Source: Shimia_B sp038525525 (GTDB taxonomy: Bacteria; Pseudomonadota; Alphaproteobacteria; Rhodobacterales; Rhodobacteraceae). Taken from it: a stretch of 64,000 bases of DNA. Shown piece after piece: positions 51,570 through 60,805 of the stretch (the first letter of the stretch is position 1; the number at the start of each line of letters is the position of its first letter). The notes under the pieces were generated by a model. The model was not told the DNA's origin and ran no database searches. It saw nothing but the letters and a program-made list of their open reading frames with translations. The stretch lies in NCBI GenBank assembly GCA_038525525.1, contig JBCBHO010000005.1, positions 186,001-250,000 of the forward strand. Direction: 5' to 3'. The position numbers and the translations under genes were made by a program.

Positions 51570-53078
51570 TCAGTCCACCAGCGGAGCGAGCTTCTCGAAA
51601 CTTGCCTTGGCGTCGCCGTAGAACATCCGCGTGTTCTCCTTGAAGAAGAGCGGGTTCTCGATGCCTGAGTAGCCCGTGCCCTGCCCGCGCTTGGAGACAA
51701 AGACCTGCTTGGCCTTCCAGCACTCGAGCACAGGCATCCCGGCAATCGGGGAGTTCGGGTCGTCCTGCGCTGCCGGATTGACGATGTCGTTGGAGCCGAT
51801 GACGATGGCGACGTCCGTCTCGGGAAAGTCGTCGTTGATCTCGTCCATCTCGAGCACGATGTCGTAGGGCACCTTGGCCTCGGCCAAAAGCACGTTCATG
51901 TGCCCGGGCAGGCGGCCCGCGACGGGATGGATGGCAAAGCGCACCTCCTTGCCCTTGGCGCGGAGCTTCCGCGTGAGCTCGGCCACGGTCTGCTGGGCCT
52001 GCGCCACGGCCATGCCGTAGCCCGGGATGATGATGATGCTGTCAGCCTCATTGAGCGCGGCGGCCACGCCGTCTGCGTCGATGGCGACCTGCTCGCCCTC
52101 CACGGCCATCTGCTCGCCTGCCGACGCCCCGCCCCAGCCGCCGAGGATGACGGAGACGAAGCTCCGGTTCATGGCCTTGCACATGATGTAGGAGAGGATC
52201 GCGCCGGAGGAGCCGACAAGCGCACCCACCACGATGAGAAGGTCATTGCCAAGGGAAAAGCCGATCGCCGCTGCTGCCCACCCCGAGTAGCTATTCAGCA
52301 TGGAGACGACGACGGGCATGTCCGCGCCGCCGATGCCCATGATCAGGTGGTAGCCGATGAAGAGCGCGAGCAGCGTGAGCAGCACCAGCGTCCACGAGCC
52401 CGAGCCACCCAGATACATGAACATGAAGATGACCGAGAGCACCGCCGCCGCGGCATTCAGCATGTGCCCGCCCGGAAGCTGCTTGGCGCCCGTGTCGACC
52501 TTGAAGGGCAGCATGGAAGAGCCGCCCGCGAGCTTGGCATAGGCGATGACGGAGCCGGTGAACGTCACCGCGCCGATCCAGATGCCCAGCACGAGCTCCA
52601 CGCGGAGGATCGTGATCTCCACGAAGATCTTCTTGGCGATAAGATCGCCGAAAGCCGAGAGGCCGCCGATGATCTCCGCGGGCATCGCGTCATAGGCGCC
52701 GGGCGCGCCGAGAACGAGGTCGTTGGCAGCAAAGGACGCGGCCTGCGCGTTGATCATCATGTCGGCGTTGAAGCCCACGAAGACCGCCGCGAGACCCACG
52801 AGGGAGTGCATGATCGCCACGAGCTCGGGCATCTGCGTCATCTGCACCCGCGTGGCGAGCTGGTAGCCGATGGCCGCCCCGATGGCGATGAGCACGAGCG
52901 AGGCGAGCCAGAGCCCCTGCCCCGGGCCAAAGAGCGTCGCCAGGACGGCAATGGCCATGCCCGCGATACCGTACCAGACGGCGCGCTTGGCGCTCTCCTG
53001 GCCGCTCAGGCCGCCGAGCGAAAGGATGAAGAGAACTGCTGCGACGACATAGGCCGCGATGGTGAATCCGAAGTCCAT
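51570..53078 (-). CDS. pntB: NAD(P) transhydrogenase subunit beta
   Basis: A 502-residue membrane subunit of proton-translocating transhydrogenase, reducing NADP+ with NADH at the expense of the proton gradient. About nine transmembrane helices precede the NADP-binding domain, with IIIPGYGMAVAQAQ and VIGSNDIVNPAAQDDPNSPI as diagnostic motifs. The GKEVRFAIHPVAGRLPGHMN segment fits the domain III nucleotide site. It starts 13 bases after pntA. Confidence 0.96.
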   Translation of the reverse strand: MDFGFTIAAYVVAAVLFILSLGGLSGQESAKRAVWYGIAGMAIAVLATLFGPGQGLWLASLVLIAIGAAIGYQLATRVQMTQMPELVAIMHSLVGLAAVFVGFNADMMINAQAASFAANDLVLGAPGAYDAMPAEIIGGLSAFGDLIAKKIFVEITILRVELVLGIWIGAVTFTGSVIAYAKLAGGSSMLPFKVDTGAKQLPGGHMLNAAAAVLSVIFMFMYLGGSGSWTLVLLTLLALFIGYHLIMGIGGADMPVVVSMLNSYSGWAAAAIGFSLGNDLLIVVGALVGSSGAILSYIMCKAMNRSFVSVILGGWGGASAGEQMAVEGEQVAIDADGVAAALNEADSIIIIPGYGMAVAQAQQTVAELTRKLRAKGKEVRFAIHPVAGRLPGHMNVLLAEAKVPYDIVLEMDEINDDFPETDVAIVIGSNDIVNPAAQDDPNSPIAGMPVLECWKAKQVFVSKRGQGTGYSGIENPLFFKENTRMFYGDAKASFEKLAPLVD

Positions 53079-53091
53079 GGTGCCTGTCCCT

Positions 53092-54666
53092 TTACGACTT
53101 TTGGAACATGGCGAGCATGCGCCGTGTCACGAGGAAGCCGCCGAAGATGTTGACGGCAGCCATGAGCACGCCGAGCCCGGCGAGGATGGTGATGAGCGCG
53201 CCCGTCGATCCGATCTGGATCAAAGCGCCCAGGATAATGATCGAGGAGATCGCGTTGGTGACGGCCATGAGCGGCGTGTGAAGCGAATGCGACACGTTCC
53301 AGATCACCTGGAAGCCGATGAAGACCGACAGCACGAAGACGATGAAATGCTGCATGAAGCTCGCAGGCGCCACCGTCCCCACGAGGAGGATGAGAGCGCC
53401 GCCAAGGGCCAGAAGGCCGACTTGTGTCTGCGTCTGCTTCTTGAAGGCGGCCACTTCTTCGGCGCGCTTCTCTTCTGGCGTTTTCTCCTTCACCGCTTCC
53501 TTCGGCTTTTGCACCGCGATGGCGTTCACCTTGGGCGGCGGCGGCGGGAAGGTGATCTCGCTCTTATGGGTCACCGTGGCGCCCCGGATCACGTCGTCTT
53601 CCATGTCGTGGTTGACGGCGCCGTCCTTCTCGGGCGTCAGGTCGGTCATCATGTGGCGGATGTTGGTGGCGTAGAGCGTTGAGCTCTGCGTGGCCATGCG
53701 GGAGGGGAAATCGGTGTAGCCCACGATGGTCACACCATTGTCGGTGACGATCTTCTCGTCCTTCACCGTCAGCTCGCAATTGCCGCCGCGCTCGGCGGCG
53801 AGATCCACGATGACGGAGCCGGGCTTCATCATCTCGACCATGTCTTTCGTCCAGAGCACCGGCGCGTCCCGGTTGGGGATGAGCGCGGTGGTGATGACGA
53901 TGTCGATGTCGGGAGCCATCTCGCGGAACTTGGCGAGCTGCGCCTCGCGGAACTCGGGGCTGGAGGGGGCCGCATAGCCGCCCGTCGTTGCGCCATCGGT
54001 CTGCTCCTCGTCGAACTCGAGGAAGACGAACTCCGCGCCCATGGACTCGATCTGCTCGGCCACTTCCGGGCGCACGTCGAAGGCGTAGGTGATCGCGCCC
54101 AGCGACGTCGATGTGCCGATGGCCGCAAGCCCCGCCACGCCCGCGCCCACGATCAGGACCTTCGCCGGCGGCACCTTGCCCGCCGCCGTGACCTGGCCGG
54201 TGAAGAAGCGGCCGAAGTTGTTTCCTGCTTCGATAACAGCGCGGTAGCCGGCGATGTTGGCCATCGAGGAGAGCGCGTCCATCTTCTGCGCGCGGCTGAT
54301 GCGGGGCACCATGTCCATGGCGATGACGGTGGCGCCCTGCTTGTTGGCGAGCTCCATGAGCTTCTCGTTGGCGCCGGGATAGAAGAACGAGATGAGCGTC
54401 TGCCCCTCGCGAAGACGCTTCGTCTCGGTATCGCTCGGGGGCCGCACCTTGGCGACGATATCGGCCCCCTTGAAGAGGTCGGTGGCCTTCTTGACGACCT
54501 TCACGCCCGCCGCCTCGTAGGCGGCATCCGAGAAGCCCGCGAGCGCGCCCGCGCCCGTCTCGATCAGGCACTCATGGCCCAGCTTCTGGAGCTGCGTGGC
54601 GCTGTCCGGCGTCATCGCGACCCGCGCCTCGCCCTCGAAAATTTCCTTCGGCGTTCCGATCTTCAC
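53092..54666 (-). CDS. pntA: NAD(P) transhydrogenase subunit alpha
   Basis: A 524-residue fused alpha subunit (NAD-binding domain plus transmembrane part), the E. coli-type two-gene arrangement. The start VKIGTPKEIFEGEARVAMTP is chosen at GTG 54666, with AGAAGG eight bases upstream; a GTG at 54675 would add three residues. The NAD-binding loop lies in LIVGAGVAGLAAIGTS. The C-terminal part has four hydrophobic helices. It diverges from an SDR gene across 192 bases. Confidence 0.95.
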   Translation of the reverse strand: MKIGTPKEIFEGEARVAMTPDSATQLQKLGHECLIETGAGALAGFSDAAYEAAGVKVVKKATDLFKGADIVAKVRPPSDTETKRLREGQTLISFFYPGANEKLMELANKQGATVIAMDMVPRISRAQKMDALSSMANIAGYRAVIEAGNNFGRFFTGQVTAAGKVPPAKVLIVGAGVAGLAAIGTSTSLGAITYAFDVRPEVAEQIESMGAEFVFLEFDEEQTDGATTGGYAAPSSPEFREAQLAKFREMAPDIDIVITTALIPNRDAPVLWTKDMVEMMKPGSVIVDLAAERGGNCELTVKDEKIVTDNGVTIVGYTDFPSRMATQSSTLYATNIRHMMTDLTPEKDGAVNHDMEDDVIRGATVTHKSEITFPPPPPKVNAIAVQKPKEAVKEKTPEEKRAEEVAAFKKQTQTQVGLLALGGALILLVGTVAPASFMQHFIVFVLSVFIGFQVIWNVSHSLHTPLMAVTNAISSIIILGALIQIGSTGALITILAGLGVLMAAVNIFGGFLVTRRMLAMFQKS

Positions 54667-54858
54667 GTGTACCACCTTCTGCTGTGCATGCGCCGCGATG
54701 GGCGCCGGTTTGCTGGGCGTCTAGCGGCATCTCGGGGGGAATCCAACAGCGCCGCGCAGGATTGTTGCGCCCCGAACGCCGCGATGCTGAGCACGCGCCC
54801 GATTTTTGTGCGCAGACCGGGTCTTCTGCCCGCCCGCCGCTTGCCCTACACCCGCGCC

Positions 54859-55599
54859 ATGGACCTCGCGGGCAAGACAGCATTCATCACGGGCGGCGGC
54901 ACGGGCATCGGGCTGGCCACGGCGCGCGCGCTCAAGGCCCACGGCGCCGAGGTCATCATCGCCGGACGTCGCGTGGCGGTGCTCGACGAGGCCGCCACGG
55001 AAGGCTTCACGCCCCGCGTGGCGGATGTGAGCGACGAGAGCTCCGTCGCAGAAGCTTTTGAACAATCGGGCAAAATTGACATCATTGTTGCCAATGCCGG
55101 GATAGCCAAGGGGCAGAATATCCTCTCCAAGGGGCCGAGCCTCTGGCGCGAGATCATGGCCACCAATCTCGACGGCGCCTATTGGACGATCCGCGAAGGC
55201 CTCAGGCGCATGGACACCACGCGCTATGGCCGTGTCATCGCCATTGCCTCCATCGCCGGGCTCCGCGGGCTCCAGGGCGCCCACGCCTATACCGCCTCGA
55301 AGCACGGCCTCGTGGGCCTCATCCGCGGCCTCGCCGCCGATTTCACCGGCACCGAAGTGACCTTCAACGCCATCTGCCCGGGCTACGTGGACACCCCCAT
55401 CGTCACCGAGAACATCAATCACCTGAAGGCGCGCCTCGGCCTCGATGACGCAGCCGCGCTCAAGGTCATGACCGACCAGAACCCCCACGGCCGCCTGATC
55501 TCCGCCGAGGAAGTCGCCGCCAGCGTCTGCCACCTCTGCGATCCGCTCTCGGGATCGATCACCGGCACAACCATCGAGATTTCAGGCGGCGCGCGCTAA
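54859..55599 (+). CDS. Short-chain dehydrogenase/reductase
   Basis: A 246-residue classical SDR. TGGGTGIG (cofactor loop), VANAGIAKG, IASIAG and YTASK (catalytic Tyr and Lys) are all present, in contrast to the SDR at the left end of the window. Substrate unknown. The start at ATG 54859 matches family length. The next gene, RTX-Hint, starts 117 bases later. Confidence 0.92.
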   Translation: MDLAGKTAFITGGGTGIGLATARALKAHGAEVIIAGRRVAVLDEAATEGFTPRVADVSDESSVAEAFEQSGKIDIIVANAGIAKGQNILSKGPSLWREIMATNLDGAYWTIREGLRRMDTTRYGRVIAIASIAGLRGLQGAHAYTASKHGLVGLIRGLAADFTGTEVTFNAICPGYVDTPIVTENINHLKARLGLDDAAALKVMTDQNPHGRLISAEEVAASVCHLCDPLSGSITGTTIEISGGAR

Positions 55600-55716
55600 A
55601 CCAGAGCGGTAGAATTGAACACACAGGTGTCACATTCTCGGCTCAAAACAGACTTAGCCCTTCTTTAAAGCTCACTCGATACGAGGCGGGGAACACCGCA
55701 CGAGGGGCAAACGGGC

Positions 55717-57825
55717 ATGCCAGAGGGTTATCTGGTCACATTAGGCGATGGACAGCTCGGTGTTGGCGACAGCATCGGCGGCCCGCTCACGTCCTTTACC
55801 ACCAATCGTCTCCTCGGCACCGGCAACTGGCAGTGGTCGGGTACGTGGAACGGCTCCACCTTCACCAACGAGGAGGAGCCCGGGGAGTACTTCCTCGCCA
55901 CCAATGGCAATGTTTACTTCGTGCCGGCCTTTGGCCCCGTGGACAACATCACCTCTGCGAGCGTTACCTCCACCCAAGGCTATGACGGCAGCGCCGCCGT
56001 CAACGACGTGCGCGGCACGGCGGCGGACGACGATCTCGATGGCGACGGCAACGCGCAGACCCTCTTCGGCGAAGAGGGCGCTGACACCATCGACGCGGGC
56101 GGCGGGGCCGATACCGTCTTTGGCGGCGAGGGCGGCGATGATATCTCGGGCCAGGGGGGCAATGACAGCCTCGTAGGCGGCGACGGCAACGACACGATCG
56201 CTGGCGATGGCGGCGCCGATACGCTACGCGGCGGCACGGGCGACGACCTCCTCGAGGGCGGTTCGGGCGCCGACAGCCTCGTGGGCGGCTCCGGCAATGA
56301 CAGCCTCGAAGGCGGCGCGGGCGCGGACGTGCTCTACGGCGACGAGGATCCCAACGAAAGCACGACCGAGACCCTGCGCTGGAGCGAAGCGGGCTCCGAC
56401 GGCTTCGATCTCGGCGAAGGCTTCACTCAGTTCACCGGCCAGATGGCCGTCACCGTTTCCGTCACCAACAACGGCAACCTCACAAGCGCCCAGATCGACA
56501 CGGTCACCGACCAATACACCGAGGCCCCCGACAACCTGAGCGACTTCTCCTCGCTCGAGCTCGCCGGGGGGGGCGGCACGAATACCGCCACCACGACGAT
56601 CGATTTCGCGGCGACCGGGGATGGCGACACGAGCGACGAGGTCGAGAATGTCCTCTTCCGCGTCAACGACGTGGACAGCTCCGGCTGGGTCGACACGCTG
56701 GAGGTCAACGCCTTCGACGCGGGCGGCAATGCCGTCACCGTATCGATCACGGCTGAGGATGCCGGCAACGTCGTCAGCGGCAACGAGGTCACCTCGGGCG
56801 TGGCCAACGGCAGCGCGAACTCGCAGTCGGGCTCGGTGCTCGTGGAGATCGCGGGACCGGTGGCCTCGGTGGAGATCAGCTACGGCAATGACGGCTCCTC
56901 GGGGCAGCGCATCTGGCTGACCGATGTCAACTTCGACACCATCCCCCTGCCCGCCGGCGATGACACACTCGATGGCGGGCTCGGTGCGGACACGATGTTC
57001 GGCGGTGCGGGCGCGGATACCTTCGCCGTGGCCGATGCCGACGAAGCCTATGGCGAGGAAGGCGATGACCTTTTCCTGCTCGGGGATTTCGGCGAGGGCA
57101 GCTCCTCGATCCTCATCGATGGCGGCGAGGGCGGTGAGAGCGCGGGCGACACCATCGATCTCAACGGGCAGGCCTCGCTTTCCGATGTCACCTTCGACCC
57201 CGGCAATTCAGAGAACGGGACGATCACCCTCATCGACGGCTCGACCGTCACCTTCTCGAATATCGAGAACATCATCTGCTTTACCCCCGGTACCACCATC
57301 GCCACGCCCCGCGGCGCGCGCCCGGTGGAGAGCCTGCGCCCGGGCGATCTCGTGCTCACGCGCGACAACGGCATCCAGCCGATCCGCTGGGTCGGGCAGC
57401 GCACCGTACCGGCGATGGAGGATTTCGCGCCCATCGAGGTCGCGCCCAGCGTCCTCTCCGGGGCCACGGCCCCGCTCCTCGTCTCGCCGCAGCACCGGCT
57501 GCTCTTCTCGGGCTTCAAGTCAGAGCTCCTTTTCGGCGAGCGCGAGGTGCTCGTGGCCGCCAAACACCTCCTCGACGGGCATGCCGTGCGCCAGAGCCCG
57601 CGCGCGGAGGTCACCTACATCCACATCATGTTCGACCGTCACGAGCTCGTCTTCGCCAATGGCGCGGCGACCGAGAGTTTCTTCGCCGGTGACAGCGCCA
57701 TGGACGCCCTCGAGGGCGCGGCCCGCGAGGAGCTTTTCTCGGTCTTTCCGGAATTGCGCAGCGCGGGGCCACGGCCCACCGCGCGCCGCGCGCTCAAGCG
57801 CTACGAGGCCGCCCTGCTCTCCTGA
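55717..57825 (+). CDS. RTX-repeat protein with C-terminal Hint domain
   Basis: A 702-residue secreted-type protein. Two blocks of calcium-binding GGxGxDxxx nonapeptides lie at about residues 117-210 and 411-470, separated by a beta-rich region. A Hint module follows from Cys521 (ICFTPGTTIATPRGARPVE) through GDLVLTRDNGIQPIRW to SPQHRLLF near residue 590. Type I secretion signals normally sit at the extreme C-terminus after RTX, but here Hint occupies that end. No signal peptide and no adjacent secretion genes. It overlaps the convergent hydrolase gene by 25 bases. Confidence 0.92.
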   Translation: MPEGYLVTLGDGQLGVGDSIGGPLTSFTTNRLLGTGNWQWSGTWNGSTFTNEEEPGEYFLATNGNVYFVPAFGPVDNITSASVTSTQGYDGSAAVNDVRGTAADDDLDGDGNAQTLFGEEGADTIDAGGGADTVFGGEGGDDISGQGGNDSLVGGDGNDTIAGDGGADTLRGGTGDDLLEGGSGADSLVGGSGNDSLEGGAGADVLYGDEDPNESTTETLRWSEAGSDGFDLGEGFTQFTGQMAVTVSVTNNGNLTSAQIDTVTDQYTEAPDNLSDFSSLELAGGGGTNTATTTIDFAATGDGDTSDEVENVLFRVNDVDSSGWVDTLEVNAFDAGGNAVTVSITAEDAGNVVSGNEVTSGVANGSANSQSGSVLVEIAGPVASVEISYGNDGSSGQRIWLTDVNFDTIPLPAGDDTLDGGLGADTMFGGAGADTFAVADADEAYGEEGDDLFLLGDFGEGSSSILIDGGEGGESAGDTIDLNGQASLSDVTFDPGNSENGTITLIDGSTVTFSNIENIICFTPGTTIATPRGARPVESLRPGDLVLTRDNGIQPIRWVGQRTVPAMEDFAPIEVAPSVLSGATAPLLVSPQHRLLFSGFKSELLFGEREVLVAAKHLLDGHAVRQSPRAEVTYIHIMFDRHELVFANGAATESFFAGDSAMDALEGAAREELFSVFPELRSAGPRPTARRALKRYEAALLS

Positions 57826-58580
57826 GGGCGCAGACCCGCCGCCCAGTCGCGCGCGGCGGCGCCAAAGGCCTCGAAAAGCGGCCGCGAAACGAGATCTTCG
57901 GCCGCGCGATACTCGGGATGCCACTGGACGCCCAGCGCAAAACCCGCGCCACCGGCCACGTAGATCGCCTCCGGCGTGCCATCGGGCGCGGTTCCGTCGA
58001 TCACGAGCGTCGGCGCCAGCGCCTTGATCCCCTGCCCGTGGAGCGTGTTCGTGCGTACCACATCGCTGCCAAAGAGCCGCGCGAAGGGCCCGCCGGGCGT
58101 GAGCGTCACGTCGTGGCGCAGCGCGAACTTCTCCTCGATCGTGCCGTCAGGCGGCATCCGGTGATTGTCGCGCCCGGGCAATTCCCGGATCTCCGGGTAG
58201 AGCGAGCCGCCCATGGCCACGTTGAACTCCTGGAAGCCCCGGCAAATGGCGAGCATTGGCTGGCCCCGGGCCACGAGGCTGCGGATGAGCGGCAGTGTTA
58301 CCCGGTCGCGCGCGCGGTCGAAGGTGCCGTGGGCCTCGGTCTCGGTCTCACCGTACTCGGAGGGGTGCACGTTGGCGCGCCCGCCGGTGAAGACGAAGCC
58401 GTCATAGGTCTCGGCGAGCTCGTCGGCGCCCACGAATGCCGGGTCCGTCGGCACGATGGCGGGCTGACATCCGGCCACCTCGTTGATCGCCTCCACGTTC
58501 ATCGTGCCCGCTGCGAAGGCGGGGTACTCATCGTTGATGAGGTAGCTGTTGCCGATGATGCCAATGAGCGGGCGACGCAT
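57801..58580 (-). CDS. Gamma-glutamyl-gamma-aminobutyrate hydrolase-like (class I GATase)
   Basis: A 259-residue peptidase C26 family protein of the PuuD type. FVFTGGRANVHPSEYG, AICRGFQEFNVAMGGSLY (Cys113) and GVQWHPEYR near residue 230 give the catalytic triad. Predicted to remove gamma-glutamyl groups from glutamylated amines; the substrate is unproven. It starts at ATG 58580 with AAGGAG seven bases before. Confidence 0.9.
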   Translation of the reverse strand: MRRPLIGIIGNSYLINDEYPAFAAGTMNVEAINEVAGCQPAIVPTDPAFVGADELAETYDGFVFTGGRANVHPSEYGETETEAHGTFDRARDRVTLPLIRSLVARGQPMLAICRGFQEFNVAMGGSLYPEIRELPGRDNHRMPPDGTIEEKFALRHDVTLTPGGPFARLFGSDVVRTNTLHGQGIKALAPTLVIDGTAPDGTPEAIYVAGGAGFALGVQWHPEYRAAEDLVSRPLFEAFGAAARDWAAGLRPQESRAAS

Positions 58581-58695
58581 GCGAAATCTCCTTGAGGTAG
58601 TGAAATAGCCCGATCTCGCGCCAGAAAAAAGCCGCGCGCCCGCAGCTTGGGATGTGCAATGCTCCACAGGCACCCGATTTCGAGGAAAATGCCCA

Positions 58696-59229
58696 ATGAT
58701 TACGCTCGCCCATGCCCGGATGATGGCGCGCTACAACGCCTGGCAGAACGCGGCGCATCTCGAAGCCTGCGCGGCCTTGAGCGACGCGGAGCGCTGGACA
58801 GAGCGCGGCGCGTTCTTCGGCTCCATCGCGCGCACGCTCAATCACATCCTGGGAGACGATCAGACATGGCTCGCGCGGCTGCGCCGGGACGAGGCGGGCG
58901 CCGCGGCGCGCGTGGCGCGCTTTCCCTATGCCGACGCGCCCCGCGACTGGGAGACATTCGTCCGCGCGCGCCGGGCCGTCGACAGCGAGATCACCGATTT
59001 CATGGACGCGCTCGGCGCGGGTGACCTCGACGCCGAGATCCCCTGGCTCCGCGGCTCCGAGCGCCTGACAACGCCAGCGGGCTTCATGGTCGCGCATCTC
59101 TTCAACCACCAGACCCACCACCGCGGCCAGGTGCATGCGATGCTGGGCCAGCTCGGCGTCGCCCCCCCGGTGACCGACCTGATGGTGCTGCCCGGCGGGC
59201 CCGCTCGCCCCATGGAGCGCGGGGACTAG
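58696..59229 (+). CDS. DinB family protein
   Basis: A 177-residue four-helix-bundle DinB/YfiT-like protein. LNHILGDDQTW (His50) and HLFNHQTHHRGQVH (His134, His138, His142) provide the metal-binding histidines. Probably a thiol-dependent transferase or hydrolase; biochemical role unknown. The start at ATG 58696 drops a 14-residue unconserved N-terminus. Confidence 0.88.
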   Translation: MITLAHARMMARYNAWQNAAHLEACAALSDAERWTERGAFFGSIARTLNHILGDDQTWLARLRRDEAGAAARVARFPYADAPRDWETFVRARRAVDSEITDFMDALGAGDLDAEIPWLRGSERLTTPAGFMVAHLFNHQTHHRGQVHAMLGQLGVAPPVTDLMVLPGGPARPMERGD

Positions 59230-59349
59230 GGAACTGAGTCTCTTCTGTCGCCCTCGCAGCCGCCTGGAAGCAACTGTCCGCGGGCGCATGTTCATGCGCT
59301 TGGGCCATCTTCACTTGCGCCGCCCGTGGTGCCCGTGCCTCATGGCGCC

Positions 59350-60276
59350 ATGACGAAGCTCGTGCTCCTCCACAAGGCCTCATCCATCTACGACGATCGG
59401 CCAGAGACGCGCTACGATTTTCCCAGACAGTATCTCAGGGCCATGGAGGAAGGCGCTGGCGACTGGATTGTCTATCAGGAGCCAGCGAAGGCTGGCCCTC
59501 GCGGCTATTTCGCGTGCGCGCGCATCAAGGGAATTATACCCCATCCTGAACTTGCAGGACGCTATTTCGCGGAGATGGCGGACTACCTCCCTTTCGACGC
59601 TCCTGTGCCGCGTGTCATTGACGGCGCTCCAATGGAGTCTGCGCTCACGGCCTCCGATGGCGGGTTCAAGAGAGGAGGCGCTGTACAGCTCGCAGTGCGC
59701 CGCCTGCCTGACGCAGAGTTCGCGCGTATCGTGGAGCGGGGCTTGCCGGATACTCTCGAAGAACAGGAAGCGCGCAGATACGACAACGCCTCAAGTAGCG
59801 TGCCGCCCGGCCTCGCCGAGCCAGTTGGAAGCTTCAAACGCCCGATCGTAGAGCGCCTCACTCGCCGTCCCTATCGCGACGTGGTGTTCCGCCGCCGCGT
59901 GCGGGAGGCATACGACTACCGCTGTGCCTTGTCAGGTTTACGCCTGCGTAATGGCGGCGGCCGGCCAGAAGTCCAGGCAGCCCATATCGTACCTGTAGAA
60001 GACGGCGGCAACGACACTGTGTCGAACGGTCTGGCCCTATCAGGGACGCTCCATTGGATGTTCGACCGTGGGCTAGTTTCGGTTGCGGACGACGGACGCA
60101 TACTTGTCTCGCGCAACAAGGTTCCTGCGGACGTAGCCGCCCGCCTCATCTCGCCAAGCGGACAAATCCAACTGCCTTCCGCGCGAACGGATCACCCTCA
60201 TCCCGCCTACCTTGCCTGGCACCGCGAGCACCGCTTCGGTCAGTTCGACCCCGACAGCGAAGCCACCCCGTGGTAA
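59350..60276 (+). CDS. HNH endonuclease with PUA-like N-terminal domain
   Basis: A 308-residue nuclease. The C-terminal HNH domain is clear: RCALSGLRL, then VQAAHIVPVEDGGNDTVSNG (His212, Asn226) and HWMFDRG with His235. The first 85 residues contain WIVYQEPAKAGPRGYFACAR, like the modified-base or nucleotide-sensing PUA-like domains fused to HNH in modification-dependent (type IV) restriction enzymes; that reading is inference. Codon use is unlike its neighbours, with many A- or T-ending codons, suggesting transfer. No methyltransferase is adjacent. GTG codons at 59326 and 59329 would extend it, but ATG 59350 gives the natural start. Confidence 0.85.
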   Translation: MTKLVLLHKASSIYDDRPETRYDFPRQYLRAMEEGAGDWIVYQEPAKAGPRGYFACARIKGIIPHPELAGRYFAEMADYLPFDAPVPRVIDGAPMESALTASDGGFKRGGAVQLAVRRLPDAEFARIVERGLPDTLEEQEARRYDNASSSVPPGLAEPVGSFKRPIVERLTRRPYRDVVFRRRVREAYDYRCALSGLRLRNGGGRPEVQAAHIVPVEDGGNDTVSNGLALSGTLHWMFDRGLVSVADDGRILVSRNKVPADVAARLISPSGQIQLPSARTDHPHPAYLAWHREHRFGQFDPDSEATPW

Positions 60277-60280
60277 GGGC

Positions 60281-60706
60281 CTAGGCCTCTGCCGTTAGCC
60301 CTGCGGCCTCGATGGCCGCGACCGCGGCTGCTGCGTCGTTGTCGGAGGTGTCCCCGGTCACACCCACGGCCCCCACGACGCGGCCGCGCGCGTCCTTCAG
60401 GAGCACGCCCCCTGGGACAGGCACCACGGCGCCGCCGAAGACGCCGTTCACGGCGTTCATGAAGTAGGCCTGCCCCTCGGCCCGCGCCATCTGCGCGGAG
60501 CCCGGCATGCCGAGCATTACCGCGCCGTAGGCCTTGCCGTGGGCGATGGCGAAACGCCCCGGCGCGGAGCCGTCCGCCCGCTCGAAGGCCACCACGTTGC
60601 CGCCGGCATCGAGCACGATGGCCGAGAGCGGCTTCAGCTTCATCTCCTGCCCGCGGGCCAGCACGCCTCGCACGATGCGCCGCGCTCGGCTGAGTGAAAT
60701 CGTCAT
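60281..60706 (-). CDS. glcG: GlcG/HbpS family protein
   Basis: A 141-residue GlcG/HbpS-fold protein. Conserved GGNVVAFERADG, AHGKAYGAVMLGMPG, GGVLLKDARGRVVGAVGVTGD. In enteric glc operons glcG sits beside malate synthase G; here it also adjoins glcB, 99 bases downstream of it. Some members bind haem. Role in glycolate use unproven. Confidence 0.88.
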   Translation of the reverse strand: MTISLSRARRIVRGVLARGQEMKLKPLSAIVLDAGGNVVAFERADGSAPGRFAIAHGKAYGAVMLGMPGSAQMARAEGQAYFMNAVNGVFGGAVVPVPGGVLLKDARGRVVGAVGVTGDTSDNDAAAAVAAIEAAGLTAEA

Positions 60707-60766
60707 TCTATCCTCCCATCAGGGACCGAGGCCCCGCCTTCATCTTTCCAAGAATACCCCGGGGGC

Positions 60767-60786
60767 CGCGAGCGGCTCCCCGCTTC
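60767..60786 (-). terminator. GC hairpin between glcB and glcG
   Basis: On the minus strand GGGGAGCCGC and GCGGCCCCC form a stem with one bulged A and a very short loop, beginning 20 bases after the glcB stop. No T-run follows, so it may be a Rho-assisted or attenuating structure separating glcB from glcG rather than a strict terminator. Confidence 0.3.
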
Positions 60787-60805
60787 CGCCGCCTTCCAGC
60801 GCGCC

